From positions 14,942,001 through 15,006,000 of the forward strand of contig OY783209.1 of assembly GCA_963678705.1 (NCBI GenBank): 64,000 nucleotides of DNA, read 5' to 3'. The translations under genes were made by a program, and so were the position numbers. This document shows positions 34,381-46,345 of this stretch, piece after piece (the first letter of the stretch is position 1; each line of letters begins with the position of its first letter). Under the pieces are notes generated by a model. The model did not search any database and had not been told where the DNA came from. It was given only the letters and a program-made list of their open reading frames with translations. Origin of the DNA: Panorpa germanica. Taxonomy: Eukaryota > Arthropoda > Insecta > Mecoptera > Panorpidae.

Positions 34381-37300
34381 ATGAACTATAATGTCTATAC
34401 ATTATAGATCCTATTTTAAATATAAAACTATTCATAGACACGAAATTATCCATAAATATTTACCTAAAACTATAAGTTATGAGCCTTTCGTTATAAAAAC
34501 AGCCCACAATACAAGCAAGCACAACGAAGTTGCATGAGTACCAATATTTCCGATTTTGAATTCGCCAGAAGAAACGTGTAAAGTATATCTATTCAAATTC
34601 AACAAAAAATACGATGGACTAATCGGTATAAAGCTATTAAGAAACGTAGAAGCTAATTTAGACTTTACTAATAATAAATTGACGACCAGGAATGCGGAAT
34701 ATTACCAAAGTATAACAAAAGATCAGTTAAATAAAATAGAAATTCGACATAATCACCTTAATGAAGAAGAAAAATTTTATTTACAAAAACTAATAAACAA
34801 TTATGCCGATCTATTTAGAAAGAAGAAGAACAACTTAGTTTCACAAATAACATTAAACGCGAAATTAAAACAACTAATGACGAACCTATATACACAAAAA
34901 CTTATAGATATCCTTATGTAATGAAGAAATAAACAAACAAATAAATAAATTACTCTACGATAAAATCATTCAACCGTCGATAATTCAAACTCACCGTGGT
35001 CATTACCTGTATGGATGGGTACCCAAAATGGACGACGCAAGTGGAAGAAAAAAATTTAGAATGGTTATAGACTACCGTAACCTAAATAACAAAACTTTTG
35101 ATGACAGGTATCCAATACCAAACATCGCTGATATACGGGACAAATTAGGTAAAAGTCAATATTTTACCACATTAGATTTTGACAGTGGGTTTTATCAGAT
35201 AAAAATGAAGAAATCTGATATTCTAAAAACTGCGTTTAACGTCGAGTATGGTCAATACGAATTTAACCGTATGCCTTTCGGGTTATAGAATGTCCCTGCC
35301 ATCTTTCAAAGAGTGATGAATTACATCATCAGAGATCTAATACCCCACACCTGTTTGGTCTATTTGGATGACATGCTAATATACTCGACATCGCTTTAGT
35401 ATTGAACAAACTGAGAAGTGCAAACATAAAGGTCCAGATAGACAAATGCGAATTTTTAAAAAAGGAAGCTGAATTTGTAGGTCACGTAGTAACACCAGAA
35501 GGAGTTAGACCTAACCAAAAAAAAATAAAGGTAATAAGAAAGCTTCCTATACCAAAAACAATAACATAAATAAATTCATTTCTGGGATTAGTAGGGCATT
35601 ATAGAAAATTCATAAAACATTTCGCCAGAATAACAAAACCAAGGACGAGATTCTTAAAAAGGAACACATCAATAAAACATGATCAAGAATACCTTAAGGC
35701 ATTCAACACCATGAAAGAAATATTGTGCAATTCCCCTTTGTTGCAATACCCTGACTTCCAAAAGCCATTTGTACTAACTACAGATGCATCCAACTATGCT
35801 CTGGGAGTGACACTTTCGAAAGGACCTATAGGACCTATATATCTGACAAACCCATCGCATAGGCATCGAGGATATTAAACGAGTCGGAACAAAATTACTC
35901 CACTATAGAAAAAGAACTCTTAGCAATAATATGGGCAACAAAATACTTTAGACCCTACTTATATGGAAGAAAATTCACCATGGTCACTGACCATAAACCA
36001 CTTGTCTGGCTAGATTCATTAATAATAAATTAATTAATAATAATTATCTCTGAACCAACCAATGCAATGTAAAAACACTACAATTGACGTTAAAGAACAA
36101 ATTAAATTAAGTATTCAAAGTAATCAAGAAAAACACGACCTATTAATATTCACACTTACCAAACTAAATCCAAATAAAGCTTACTATATACATTGTGATG
36201 ATAATATATACAAAATATATAATGACATAAAAATTAATACCTTCGATAAATACAAGCTAATACGTTGTATTGAAATGGATTCCGACGATCAAAAATACAT
36301 AATTCAACAATATCATGAGGGAAAGACAGAGCATCGAGGAATAGACGCCACATACAAATTAATTTGCGATAAATATACGTGGTCTAGTCTACGAAAAGAT
36401 GTTGAAAATTTCATCAATAACTGTAGCACATGCAAACAGTACAAATATAAGAGAAAACCAATTAGAGCACCGCTAAATAACACCGAAACCCCTGAGAGAC
36501 CATTTGGGAAATTACATATAGGTACGTTTGGTATAGACAATACTCAATTCCTTACTATAATAAATGTATTTTCAAAATACACACATGCATAAAAAATTGC
36601 CGAAAAACTAATAACGTATTTCTCACACCACGGCATACCCAATCATATTACGATGGATGGAGGAACTGAATTCTCAAATTATCTCATCAAAGATTTACTA
36701 AAATTACATAAAATTGAAATTCATATAACAACACAATACAGACATAAAAGTAATTCTCCAATAGAGCGAGCACATTCCACGATGCTAGAACCATATCGTA
36801 TAGTGAAACATAAACATGACCTTACACCCGAATCAATCATTAATAAGAGAAATGCTACTGTTAAAGACCTCAACACTAAATCAAAACAGGGCAAAAGCCA
36901 AATAAAGAACATAGGATCCTTTAAAGTACTAGAAGTATTCGATAATTATATAGTTAAAATAGAAGACCTTGAAAACAAAAAAATATGAGAAACACATTTA
37001 GATAACCTAGTGAAAACTAAAATGAAAAAACCAACTTCAAACGATCTTAACGAAGAAGGAAGTAACGTCCTATTCGAACGCACCACGCTATCTGTAGATA
37101 ACCTAGTGAAATTCAAAATGAAAAACCCAACTTCAATCGAATTTAATGAAGAAAGCATAAACGTCCTATTCGAACGCACTAAACTACCTGTCAATAAATC
37201 TAAATTTAAGATAGATTGCGGATTCGCAAAATTAATAGAAAAATACCCACCCAATTTCGAATACATACTCGTATTAAATAAAGCTAAACGAACTAATAAC

Positions 37301-37560
37301 CTAGTAGAGCCTATACAAACTCTCGAGAGGCAGACCATTCAGATATACAATAAATCTAGTTTGCAATCAACAAAACTGCCTTGACAAACTTGACGAATTT
37401 CTAAAAGAATTCGAAAATACACCAACCAAATAAATAATACGAATGCCCCTTTACTTTTTAATAGAACAAAAGTCCTAGAAGTATTTAAACGATACGGGCC
37501 TACAAAGCACAAATACATCATGCACATTTATTCCGAAATACAGATAAATTATTTATTAAT
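34381..37560 (+). pseudogene. Gypsy-1 pol (protease-RT-RNase H-integrase)
   Basis: The protease remnant has LFIDTK near 34430, where aspartic proteases have DTG. RT: VIDYRNLN, DRYPIPNI, TLDFDSGFYQIKM, FNRMPFGL, then a TAG at 35286-35288, and YLDD at 35361-35372. RNase [32 protein letters not shown] (35760-36015). Integrase: zinc-binding HRGI...CSTCKQYK (~36330-36440), then LHIGTF at 36515-36530, where the first catalytic Asp (usually LHIDTF) is replaced by Gly. MDGGTEFSN at 36653 carries the second Asp, and NSPIERAHSTM follows. Stops occur at 35571, 36589 and 36986 among others. No env was identified after the integrase. Confidence 0.8.
37001..37192 (+). repeat. Two-unit 96-bp in-frame repeat in the integrase C-terminus
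   Basis: 37001-37096 and 37097-37192 are diverged tandem copies encoding a 32-residue unit that begins DNLVK and contains NVLFERT. The reading frame is kept, so the duplication lengthened the integrase tail without breaking it. Confidence 0.85.
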
Positions 37561-37619
37561 TAATTATAAATAAATATAATAAAGCACGGTCAATTACTAA
37601 GAAATCCTGAGTGTTGTTT

Positions 37620-38560
37620 GTTGTTAACCATCCAAGATCAGTCTTCTTTTTTGATTTTTCGGCCTCTTAATTGCTTTTGCTGCTTTCCATAGTATGTATT
37701 TTGTGTCCTTTTCTCCAGAGAGTCCGCTCAGGTACCAAGCGAAGTTATCATTCTTAAATTCTTTCAACAGCTCTTTTAACTTGTTTATTAATTAATTTAG
37801 GGTGGTTTTGTTTTGTGGTGCTCTAGTCATTTGCCATATCCTCCTAGCTGTCCGCTTTTTAATTACAAGTTCGTTATTCTGTGTGGGAACTTCAGATCAA
37901 GAGTTTCTTTTGTTTTCTCTACCGTTTTGGATATCTTTCATTATGATGTCGATGTCGTCTTCTAGTTGATTCGACGTTTTTAGCGGTATCTTTATCAGTC
38001 GGTTCTATTGTTAGTAAGGCTTGGTGGTGCACTTTTTATTATTATTGAGGTACTAATGGTGAGTGTAATCGGAGATGATGTTTCATCACCAACAATAGAC
38101 ATATAGTTCTTCGACAGTCATTTAGTAAAAAAGAAGTCAGTCAGCTCTGGAATTTTATCACAATCTGTTGGCCAGAACGTTGGCATTCTTGTGGATTATA
38201 AGTCACACTTTTGTTTGCATCCAACCTGGTAGAGCTTCTTTTCTTTGGCCATTGTTAATCGAGAATCCCAGAAAGTAGTTTTGGCGTTGAGATCTCCACC
38301 AATAATAAATTTGTTGCCTAATGTTCTGAACAGGTTTGAGTCTTGTTTTTTTGTTGATTATGCCGGGAACAGGATAATTGTCCTTTTCTTGCCTGGGTTG
38401 TGTCCGTTGCTTCGGCTTTAATAGATTGTCTTTTTTATTTTGAAGTTCCATGGCCACTACACATCCTCTGTAGCTAGCTGGATGATCTCCTTATAACTAA
38501 TTTATATAAACTATCTAATGACATTTTTTCTAGTTTATTTTAACAATGGTAATATTTTTG
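37620..38560 (-). pseudogene. Jockey LINE fragment: endonuclease to RT linker
   Basis: On the minus strand ~38330-38200 encodes a degenerate GGDLNAK block with frameshifts, then TYWPTD-like and IPELTDFF text (~38130-38180). The linker between endonuclease and RT follows: KKRTARRIWQMTRAP, YLSGLSGEKDTKYILWKAAKAIKRP near 37650-37740. RT itself is missing. The downstream end abuts Gypsy-1 at ~37615. Many stops; relic. Confidence 0.65.
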
Positions 38561-38742
38561 TGTTTACCAGCGCACCTAACATATCGTCAATTTTTCTTGC
38601 ACTAGCTTTGTATATGGTTATATTCCTAACATCTTTAACATTGTAGACTAATGTGGACTTTAACGTTGTGTGTTATAACTAATTTATATAAACTATCTAA
38701 TAACACTTTTTTTAGTTAATTTTAACAATGGTAATATTTTTT
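38491..38742. repeat. Direct repeat pair, ~70 bp each
   Basis: ttataactaatttatataaactatctaat...caatggtaatattttt occurs at 38491-38560 and again at 38673-38742, spacing 182 bp. It lies between two Jockey fragments and is possibly a LINE 3' UTR repeat. Confidence 0.75.
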
Positions 38743-38859
38743 AAGTCAGAGTATTACCCATTGTTAATACTCTTTCTTTGTCAGTCATTATACTAGATCA
38801 AATGGCTGAGTTCTCTTTAGTCTTCTTGTCAGTGCATCCGTGTGCAGCATTTTTTTCAC

Positions 38860-39476
38860 CTAGTTAGTTACTTTGAGATCCCTATGTATATCGCTATTGC
38901 GAACATACCATGGTGCATTCACTATGTTTCTAAGAACTTTATTTTGGAAAGTCTGAATGCATATTTTTTTTTTGATAATAATTAACGGGCTTCCTAGGAC
39001 CACGGTCCCTTTTTCGCCCTCCTTAATTCTTTTTATTAACATACTGAATGCATATAATGTTGCATTTTTTAGTACAGTCCCATAGCTGAATTTCATATGT
39101 CCAAACTGGTTTCAATATTTGCTTATACAGCAAGAGTTTGTTATGTATGAATAAAGTGGATTTGCGTCTCATTAGCCAGTACATTTTCTTATATCTTATT
39201 CCCAGTTTATCTCTCTTTTTCTTTACGTGGGCCTTCCAAAAAAGTTTGCCTTCTAATGCTATTCCTAGATACTTTGCATACGGAATACCTTGGTCATTTA
39301 TTATTACCGGAATGTAATTAGTCCTTTTGGTGAAATTAACATGCACCGATTTTGTTTTGTTTAATGCAATCCGCTATTCTCTTGACCATGCAATTACGTT
39401 GTTCATAGCCACTTGCACTTTTCCGGTTGCTACTGGTATATTATTAGCTATTTCCATTATTGCCGTATCATCTGCA
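38860..39476 (-). pseudogene. Jockey LINE RT 3' part (split by Gypsy-2)
   Basis: Minus-strand text begins with GCA-GAT-GAT (ADD of the FADD motif) at 39476 and continues ADDTAIMEIAN, VAMNNVIAWSRE, SVHVNFTKR, IPYAKYLGIALEGKLFWKAHV, LLYKQILKPVWTYEIQLWDC, FQNKVLRNIVNAPWYVRN. This is the standard order from RT palm through thumb of Jockey elements. Its upstream half is at 47983-49260, on the other side of the 8.5-kb Gypsy-2 element. Frameshifts and stops are present. Confidence 0.8.
39473..39476 (+). repeat. Target-site duplication of Gypsy-2 (left)
   Basis: TGCA, repeated at 47979-47982. The 4-bp length fits Ty3/Gypsy integrases. Confidence 0.8.
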
Positions 39477-39631
39477 AGTTATATATTTTCTGAGAGCCGA
39501 AAATATTAACAAATTTATATTTTAGTAGATTAATTTACTTTATAAATGTATTCATTCGTATTTTTAAGAACGTTGTGCTAGTTCATATATCGTGGTCATC
39601 GTTGTTTATAGGTTGTTAGTATTTGTTGACA

Positions 39632-39635
39632 TTAA
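39632..39635 (+). repeat. TTAA target duplication (left)
   Basis: TTAA flanks the DNA transposon on both sides (second copy 42030-42033). The intact LTR has a single TTAA at 47286-47289. Confidence 0.9.
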
Positions 39636-42029
39636 GGATGTATGAGCAAATGTGTGGCCTAATACTGAATTTTGAAGGGTGGGGATAGGCATGAGCATTT
39701 GCGGGGAGAAGGGAAGAAAATTATCACGTGACGTGATTTTACATTTGGCAACATAGCTTAAATTTTGTTTACTTTTTTCCATGTGACATTTGAATAAATT
39801 TAAATTTTTGACATTTAAAAATGGATATACCTCAAAAGCTTGACAAGAAAGGATTATTTTGTAAAGAACGACCACCAGAAATAGATAATAACTCATTTAA
39901 TATGTGTTTGGAACTACGGTATGTATAATGATTGTATTTAATATTATATTTTATATTATTCATGTATACATGTAAATTGTTTCCATTTTTTTTTTAGACG
40001 TTGTCGGATGTTTGGTACTTTCACAATCATCAAACATACGCATTGAATCTTTCATAATACCTCACTATGCAGTTTAACATTTTAGGATCAATTGTTGAAG
40101 GCCGACGAATTATTGACATCAATAAAATAGCGCTAAAATAGTGATTCGTGTACTGATGAAAAAAGAATATGTCAGAAGATGTAAAAAAAATGTCCGAGAT
40201 TCAAACATCACAACAAACCACCACTGGTAAATGTGTTATTAATGGAAAAACTGCTATGGGTAAATATTTCTATAAAAAGAAGATAGTAATATTCAATTTA
40301 TTTTGTTTTCTATTCTTTAATTATGACTATTATTTTCTAACAACTTTAACCGGTGGGATTTAAATACCTCATTTAAACAATATTCTAGTTTGCCCCAATA
40401 TTCCAACAGTTGACCATACTCTTCTAAAACGATATGAATCGATTTGATTTACGTAGGGATGGCTATTGAAAATATTGCTCGAATAAGTTGCCGAAATTGC
40501 ATGACAATAGAAAGAAGTTTCCCAATAGCTCATCAAAGGTATTACGATTCATTAACATTATTATAAACTAAAAAACGACTTATATTATTACTAATATAGT
40601 TTTTTTTCCTTAAAATATAGTTCAAAATCACCTAAAGTTATTTCAAAGGAGGATACAGTAGTGTTCATATTGAGTATAGATGCTGGGTGGCAAAAAAGGA
40701 AGCAGGAAGAACGTATAATAGTTTAACTGGTAATAAATATTTAAGATTAAAAATTTGTTAAATTTAATTATTTCGAATTATTACAATTAGTTTTTCTTAG
40801 GTCATTCTACGTTGTTGCATATAGTACGAGAAATAAACAATGCATGAGATGTGAAAGAGGACATGATAAAAATGATCATGACTACCGTGAAAATTTCAGT
40901 TGGAGTTCGAAGGCCATGGAGCCAGACATGGCTGTTGAGATGCTTGTACGCAGTTATAAAGACAGTATAAAGACTTTACAGTTGAACGTGTAAAAATTGG
41001 GGTGTTAATTGGAGAAGATGATTCAAGTAGCATTGCTAGATTACGGAGAGAAGCTGATCATCAAATTATAAAATGGTCTGATTTGAATCATGCTACATTT
41101 GATTACATTTTGTTATCAGTCGCAGAGTGGATTAGACATTGGGATTGAAAAGTTCAATTGCGATTAATAATGCAGCAGCAGTTGTGTTCTTTGATTTAGG
41201 AACCACCGGTTTTGGAAAAGCCAGTGAAACAATTCAGATTGCAGCAAAATACAAAACTACTCAGAATATAATGTTTACATTTTACCGACAAGAGGAATAC
41301 CACCGAGTGCGTCTGCTGTTAATGATCTTACAACTAATGGAGGAAAATAATTTTTACAATCTGCTAAAGTTGACTCTGTGTCTATTTACTTGGCTGCAGA
41401 AGGGTTTTTATCCTTCATAAAATTAACAAAAATAAATTTTTGTTGAAATGTGTTACGTTATTAAATTATTAAAGTGTTAATAAATATTTTAATTCTATAT
41501 ATATGCTATTTTCTTAATTTTTGTACTTAATTTTTACTGTTACTATCACGTAATATTTATTTTGACAGCTCTAAATGAGGTTATATTTAAATTTGTATGT
41601 ACCGTTTTTGCCGCTGCCGTGCTGTGACGCCTATTATAGCAGTGCGACGTTGCCAAGTGTCAAATATGGCGAAAAATATTTTTTTAAATATCATAATTTG
41701 AATTTCATTGCTAATTATCTTTCCAGGATGAACGGTTACATAGTATTTTTAAAATATTGACGTGTGACGCCAATATTCACCTTTCTAATGCATAGTTTTT
41801 TTTTATACTACACAATACAGAACATACTCATATTTATTGATTTATGATCACTTGTACCCATTTCCCCATAAGACCAATGTTAATTATGTCAATTTTCAAC
41901 AATTAATTTCTTTAAAATATGAACGGTTACCTACCCTGAAATTTTAACAGTAAATTCATTGACCATAAATCTACACGTACAAAAATTTTGAGCCCTTAAA
42001 TCGAAAATTATTTTCTTGCTCATACATCC
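39636..42029 (+). mobile_element. DNA transposon with TTAA duplications and 14-bp TIRs
   Basis: A 2394-bp insertion with perfect terminal inverted repeats GGATGTATGAGCAA and TTGCTCATACATCC, flanked by TTAA. The sister LTR supplies the empty site, so the boundaries are exact. TTAA duplication is characteristic of piggyBac and Kolobok, but the encoded text resembles the Mutator-like transposase domain. Superfamily assignment is left open. Confidence 0.9.
39821..41425 (+). pseudogene. Multi-exon transposase, Mutator-like domain, broken
   Basis: Exon-like blocks with splice-like borders. 39821-39918 (MDIPQKLDKKG..., donor GTATGT, acceptor ttttttag at 39997). ~40169-40258 (donor GTAAAT). ~40457-40539 (MAIENIARISCRNC, donor GTATTA). 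~40620-40729 (ILSIDAGWQKR, first catalytic Asp block). ~40801-40960 (NKQCMRCERGHDKNDHD, then NFSWSSKAMEPDMAVEML). ~40985-41090 (VKIGVLIGEDDSSSIARLRR, then KWSDLNHA). The Cys/His block followed by SSKAMEPD and the GDDSS-type motif is the order seen in Mutator-like transposase domain proteins. Frameshifts are present (around 40705 and 40985) and the C-terminal part is degraded, so it is probably inactive. Confidence 0.6.
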
Positions 42030-42724
42030 TTAATATTAGAATGAAAACATATATTTAAAAAAACTGTATTTTATTTAAAAAATTCAAATGCAAAGTTACA
42101 CTTGTTTCTGGTTAGTTTTGATTATTATATATTTATGTATGAATAATATTAATGGTTAGTTGGTTGATTATTTTAATACACTAATTTCTAATTTATTTGT
42201 TAATCTTTATTTTTAATTGTTTCGTTTGTTTGTGATTCGTTTTTGATTCTTTCTTGTTTTGTGAATTAACACTTTTCTTTGTTTCTTTTGCACTTTGTGC
42301 TTTTGTGTCTTTTTCGACTTTTGTTTCTTAAATCTAATTGACAATGTCAATAGTATGCGATAAAAATTGACTATTACTGTGTTATTCTAGAGATTGACTG
42401 GAATGGTCCCAAACAAATGTATTTATGCTGGCTTTTTTGTTTAGGTAATCATTTTTTAAATAGGTCACTATGATCGCGAGGAAATGTTTATATTTTTGAG
42501 AAACACTTAAGGTTCTAATTTATAGTTATTTTTAATAGTCCCATTTTGTTTATGTTTAAATGCGTTATGCGTTTAATAGTTATTTGTTATTTGAGTCAAC
42601 ATAATATTAGAGTTATTTAATATTTCAATTCACCATTCATAGTAGATGTAAATAATGAGTTCATTTCCTTTATATTAAGTAAATATAACAAAGATATAAA
42701 GTATTACGTAATCGTATGTTAACT

Positions 42725-43401
42725 TCTCCACCCTTAGAATGAAAATCGTATTTTAATTTATTGAAATTGTTTTTCTTCCTAATTTATTGGCTGAGTTTAG
42801 TTTATTAATAATTGTAAATTTTTTCTTATTGTTATTTTTTTTTTTTTCTTATTTTTTAACATGTTATAATGCTTATAGCTATAATTAAACATAGTACAAT
42901 AATAGTTAGTATTTATATAATAGTTTTATAATTCTATGTTAGATTCTTTTCGAGATGTTAATTCATGATATTGTTTTTTTTTTAATATCATTGAATTCAT
43001 CTAGTTTGATGTTAAATTCTAGATTTTTTATTTTTTTATATAATTCGTTGTTCTGTAAATAATTCTCATTAGACAATAATAAATATTTCTTAGAAAGGAT
43101 TATTGTTTGATGAAAGGAAAGGTGTTTTACAAGTTTGATATAGGATATCTTATATTTAAATAGGATTTGTTGTTAAATCGTAGATTCATTATCTTCTGTA
43201 ATAGTAAGATTTGTTTTAGTTTTTTCTAAGTCTCGAATGTGTCTAATTAGTGTTTTGTTTGTAGCTGTATTTTTTATATAAGCTCTTTGCTTGTCATCCA
43301 ATTTGGTTATTATATATGGCCCTTGTTTGAGTGGTTAAATTTTCGATCTGTTGTTTAATTTTATATATACTAAGTCATGCTGTTGCTGAATTTTATATAT
43401 A
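42725..43401 (-). other. Gypsy-2 region between integrase and 3' LTR
   Basis: Very A/T-rich, no open frame of note, and no envelope-like gene. It ends in the polypurine tract just before the LTR. Confidence 0.6.
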
Positions 43402-44613
43402 CTAATAGGTGACTATTTTAATTTTGGTTAAGTTTTTAGTGTTGTTTATTCTATTTATAGTATCATTCTTTTTTTTGATAATATTATTTTGTATTTTATC
43501 ATGCAATATTTTCATATTATTATGGTAATCCTTTATTTTGTCTTGAACAATTTCAGTGTTGATATTTAGGTCAAATATATTTCTTCGATGTTGACTGCCA
43601 TACAATGCTTCCATAGGAGTTAATTCCGTTACAGAATGAATTGTATTGTTATAGGCTATAATACAAATCAACATTATTTTAGTAGGATCTTCTTTACTTT
43701 GTGTTTTTAATATTCGATAGTTTTTAATAAGTGTGCTATGTAGCCTTTCGACGGGACTGTTTCCTGTGTGTCCAATTGGTTTTACGACACCAATTTATTT
43801 TGTGTGTTCCTAGTAGTTGTTGTACTAGATGGTTTTTAAATTCTAATCCATTATCCATAATTATTGTTTGCGGTATTCCGTGATATTTAAATAGTTTCAG
43901 AATTCCTTCAGTTATTTCTAAGTTATTCTTTGCTTTGATGGGTTCTGCAATTGCAAACTTTGTTAATGGTTAATTGTTAGAAAATCTTGCTTATCGATTG
44001 TAAATGTATCTATATGTAATACTTGAAACGGTCTACTGGGTGTTTCAGTTAGATTCATAATAGTATCTAATGGTTTTCTGTTGTATTTATTAATTTTACA
44101 AAGAGTACAAGTATCTACGTAAGCTTCAATTTCTTTTTCCATATTATACCAATAATATTTTTCTTTTAGTGTTTTTATTAAATCAGGTGTTCCTCTATGA
44201 TTCGTAAGATCTGTGTGATAATCGTGAATCAATTTTATTCTTTCGTTTAATTCATTTACATAAATTACATTTTTGATACATCTAAATAATTTGTATTGAG
44301 GCATATAATTTTTATGAAGTTTTACTAATATTTTGTATATATCTTCAGATGTTTGAATATAGTAATTAATTTTAGGATTTAAGTAAGTTCTTAGTTCAAA
44401 TAATAAATCGTCTTCTAGTCTTTGTGCGGCTATGTTAAATATTGTAATAGTTTGGTTGTCTCGCTTAGATGTTATTTTTGAAGTTTCTTTCGTATATACT
44501 ATTTTAATTTGAATTTGTTGGTTATAGGTTTCAAAAGGTCTTTCGCTTTTGGGTATCCCTGTGGAGTAAAAGATGCCTTCTCGTATGTTATGTAGAGTAG
44601 ATGTAAACAACAT
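43402..44613 (-). pseudogene. Gypsy-2 integrase, frameshifted
   Basis: 44613-43963 is open for 216 codons. It holds a linker region, the zinc-binding domain (NHRGTPD, YYWYNMEKEIEAYV, CTLCKINKYNRKP) and the start of the catalytic core with intact LHIDTF (first Asp). After a frame break at ~43960 the core continues with TIIMDNGLEFKN (~43850, second Asp). 43674-43402 then carries NNTIHSVTELTPMEALYG (third part of the core) and a basic tail. Integrase joins the cDNA ends to the target. Its text is closer to intact than that of Gypsy-1 but is still broken. Confidence 0.75.
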
Positions 44614-45202
44614 TCATTTCTTCGTTCGATAGAGATTCATTGTGTAAGCAGGGTTGTTATACAATGCGTCACTCTCTATTTCATAGTCGATCATATTATT
44701 TATATGTTCAATAGTTCAATTCTTTATAAGGTTTATATTTCTTTATAAGGTTTCGAATCCCAATACTATATTCGTATATTATTTTAGATTTTTTTTCGAT
44801 TAATTTGAATTTAGGTTAAATATTTTAAATTTAGGTTAAATATTTTAAATTTAAGTTGATTTTACGATCAAAAGGTTTTTTACTTCTGTATTTTAAGTAC
44901 AGCGTATTTCTGTATGCTAAGAGTTAAGCGTATGAAACGTGTTGATATAATTTTGCTAAATATTTAATTGTTTGTTCAATAATTATTTGTATTGATTATT
45001 TAGTTCAAAGTTTTTTTTTTGTTTTATTTAAATAGTACGGTAATTATATAGTAGTTATTTAGGAGGTCAGTATCATAGCTCATTTGTTGTCATAATTTTA
45101 ATTTAATTCAAGATAAAGTAAACTTTATTCGAGTGTATAGATATTATTTGAGTAAGGTTTTGGATGTTGGTTTTTACTCTAATTATTTCTATCTGATGGA
45201 TG

Positions 45203-46345
45203 TTAAAAATCATAGTCTATGCATTGTTGAGTTTCACCAGGTTGTTTGTGATGCGGATAAACATACTTTTGTTTAATTTTAGTATTTTTTATTCCAGCTT
45301 GTTGTCTGTATGGAATATAAGTACATTTATTTTCTGATACATATTTTGTTTTTGGTTGTTGTTCTATGTATTCAAAATATTCTTCTGGTGCATCTTTATT
45401 GTCCTCTTCTTTTTGTTGTTGAAAATATTCATAATGCTCTTTAGATATATTTTCTTTGTCAATATCGGGTTTTTGTTTTTCTTTTCTCAGGTAATTCAGA
45501 CGTGTCACTTGTGAAATCTCCATGGGCTCAAAGTTTCGGATATCTTGGTTAATAGGTTGATGTTGTGGTTTTGGAATAAATTGTGGTGGAAATGGTATAA
45601 ATGATTGTCTTTGAATATGTTCTGAAAATGGCGTAAATGATTGTTTTTGTTGGAAATTTTGTTGATTTGGAATAAACAATTGTTTTGATTGGAAGGGTAT
45701 ATTTTGTGATTTATATTGGAATGTTTTTAAACTTTGTGTTGGTCTATCGGGTGTATGAGATGAGTAGTTTTTCCACTGCATATGTTGCACGTTTTCTTCG
45801 TCTAACACATAAGCCCATGCCTGTTCCATTGAATTTGGCATTCTCGCTCTTATACTCTCTCCCATTCTTCCTCTCAAACCTATAGTAAAAGCTTTTAGTA
45901 TTACCGTTGTATACAGGTTTGACTTACCATTAAAGAGAGTTTCACAATCTTTTTGACTGCTGTTGGCTAATAGAGCTGCTAGATGATCTGAGCATCTGTT
46001 AAAAAAGTCTTGCGTACTTTCTTGCAATTTCTGCATCAGTTCACTAATTTCTACGATAAGCGTTGCTTCATCCCTTTGATCAGAGAAGTTAGAAATTAAT
46101 ATTTTTTTAAGTTCGTCCCATGTATCAATCCGTCTACCTAATGTTACTCTTTCGGCGGATCCCTCTAACTTAGATAAAATTACTTCAACTATCCATGTTT
46201 TGATTTCATTAACTGCATTTCTAAACATGTAAACTATATTGTCTACTTGTCTTATAAAAGCATTTAATTTTGTTGGTTCTCCGTAAAATGTTTTAACAGT
46301 TTCAAAATAAGAATTGCTATACGTGATATTGCAAAATGTAGACAC
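45203..46345 (-). CDS. Gypsy-2 gag, intact 380-codon frame
   Basis: Full-length frame with an N-terminal capsid-like domain: KTFYGEPTKLNAFIRQVDNI, LEGSAERVTLGRRIDTWDELKKILISNFSD, LMQKLQESTQDFFNRC, AFTIGLRGRMGESIRARMP, AWAYVLDEEN (residues ~15-190). A long Gln/Pro-rich, low-complexity C-terminal half follows. There is no zinc knuckle, as in gypsy/17.6-type Gags. The start ATG at 46345 is the first of a good frame after a ~780-bp leader. The next recognisable coding text downstream is integrase, so gag has been kept open while the replicative enzymes were lost. Confidence 0.8.
   Translation of the reverse strand: MSTFCNITYSNSYFETVKTFYGEPTKLNAFIRQVDNIVYMFRNAVNEIKTWIVEVILSKLEGSAERVTLGRRIDTWDELKKILISNFSDQRDEATLIVEISELMQKLQESTQDFFNRCSDHLAALLANSSQKDCETLFNGKSNLYTTVILKAFTIGLRGRMGESIRARMPNSMEQAWAYVLDEENVQHMQWKNYSSHTPDRPTQSLKTFQYKSQNIPFQSKQLFIPNQQNFQQKQSFTPFSEHIQRQSFIPFPPQFIPKPQHQPINQDIRNFEPMEISQVTRLNYLRKEKQKPDIDKENISKEHYEYFQQQKEEDNKDAPEEYFEYIEQQPKTKYVSENKCTYIPYRQQAGIKNTKIKQKYVYPHHKQPGETQQCIDYDF

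Larger units (their letters stand above)
32300..37610 (+). mobile_element. Gypsy-1: degenerate Ty3/Gypsy LTR retrotransposon
   Basis: A PBS-like site at 32641, long leader, gag, protease, RT-RNase H and integrase in Gypsy order on the plus strand. The sequence just upstream of the PBS (about 32300-32639, with AATAAA motifs near 32570-32605) is the presumptive 5' LTR. Its left edge could not be fixed, because no matching 3' LTR is visible downstream; the element ends near 37610 against a Jockey LINE fragment. PBS type and coding text resemble the 17.6/297 group. Heavily mutated. Confidence 0.7.
39477..42724 (-). repeat. 3' LTR of Gypsy-2, interrupted by the TTAA transposon
   Basis: 39477-39635 plus 42034-42724 match the intact 5' LTR (47131-47978) end to end; the inserted part is 39636-42029 plus one TTAA copy. 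Confidence 0.9.

Noticed and set aside
33493..36988. Reassignment of TGA to tryptophan in Gypsy-1
   Set aside because: TAG and TAA also interrupt the same element, catalytic residues are lost, and the host gene uses the standard code without internal TGA. Simple decay explains it.
37001..37560. Possible envelope gene after the Gypsy-1 integrase
   Set aside because: The text is integrase tail with a tandem duplication. No signal peptide, transmembrane segment or cleavage site pattern was seen.
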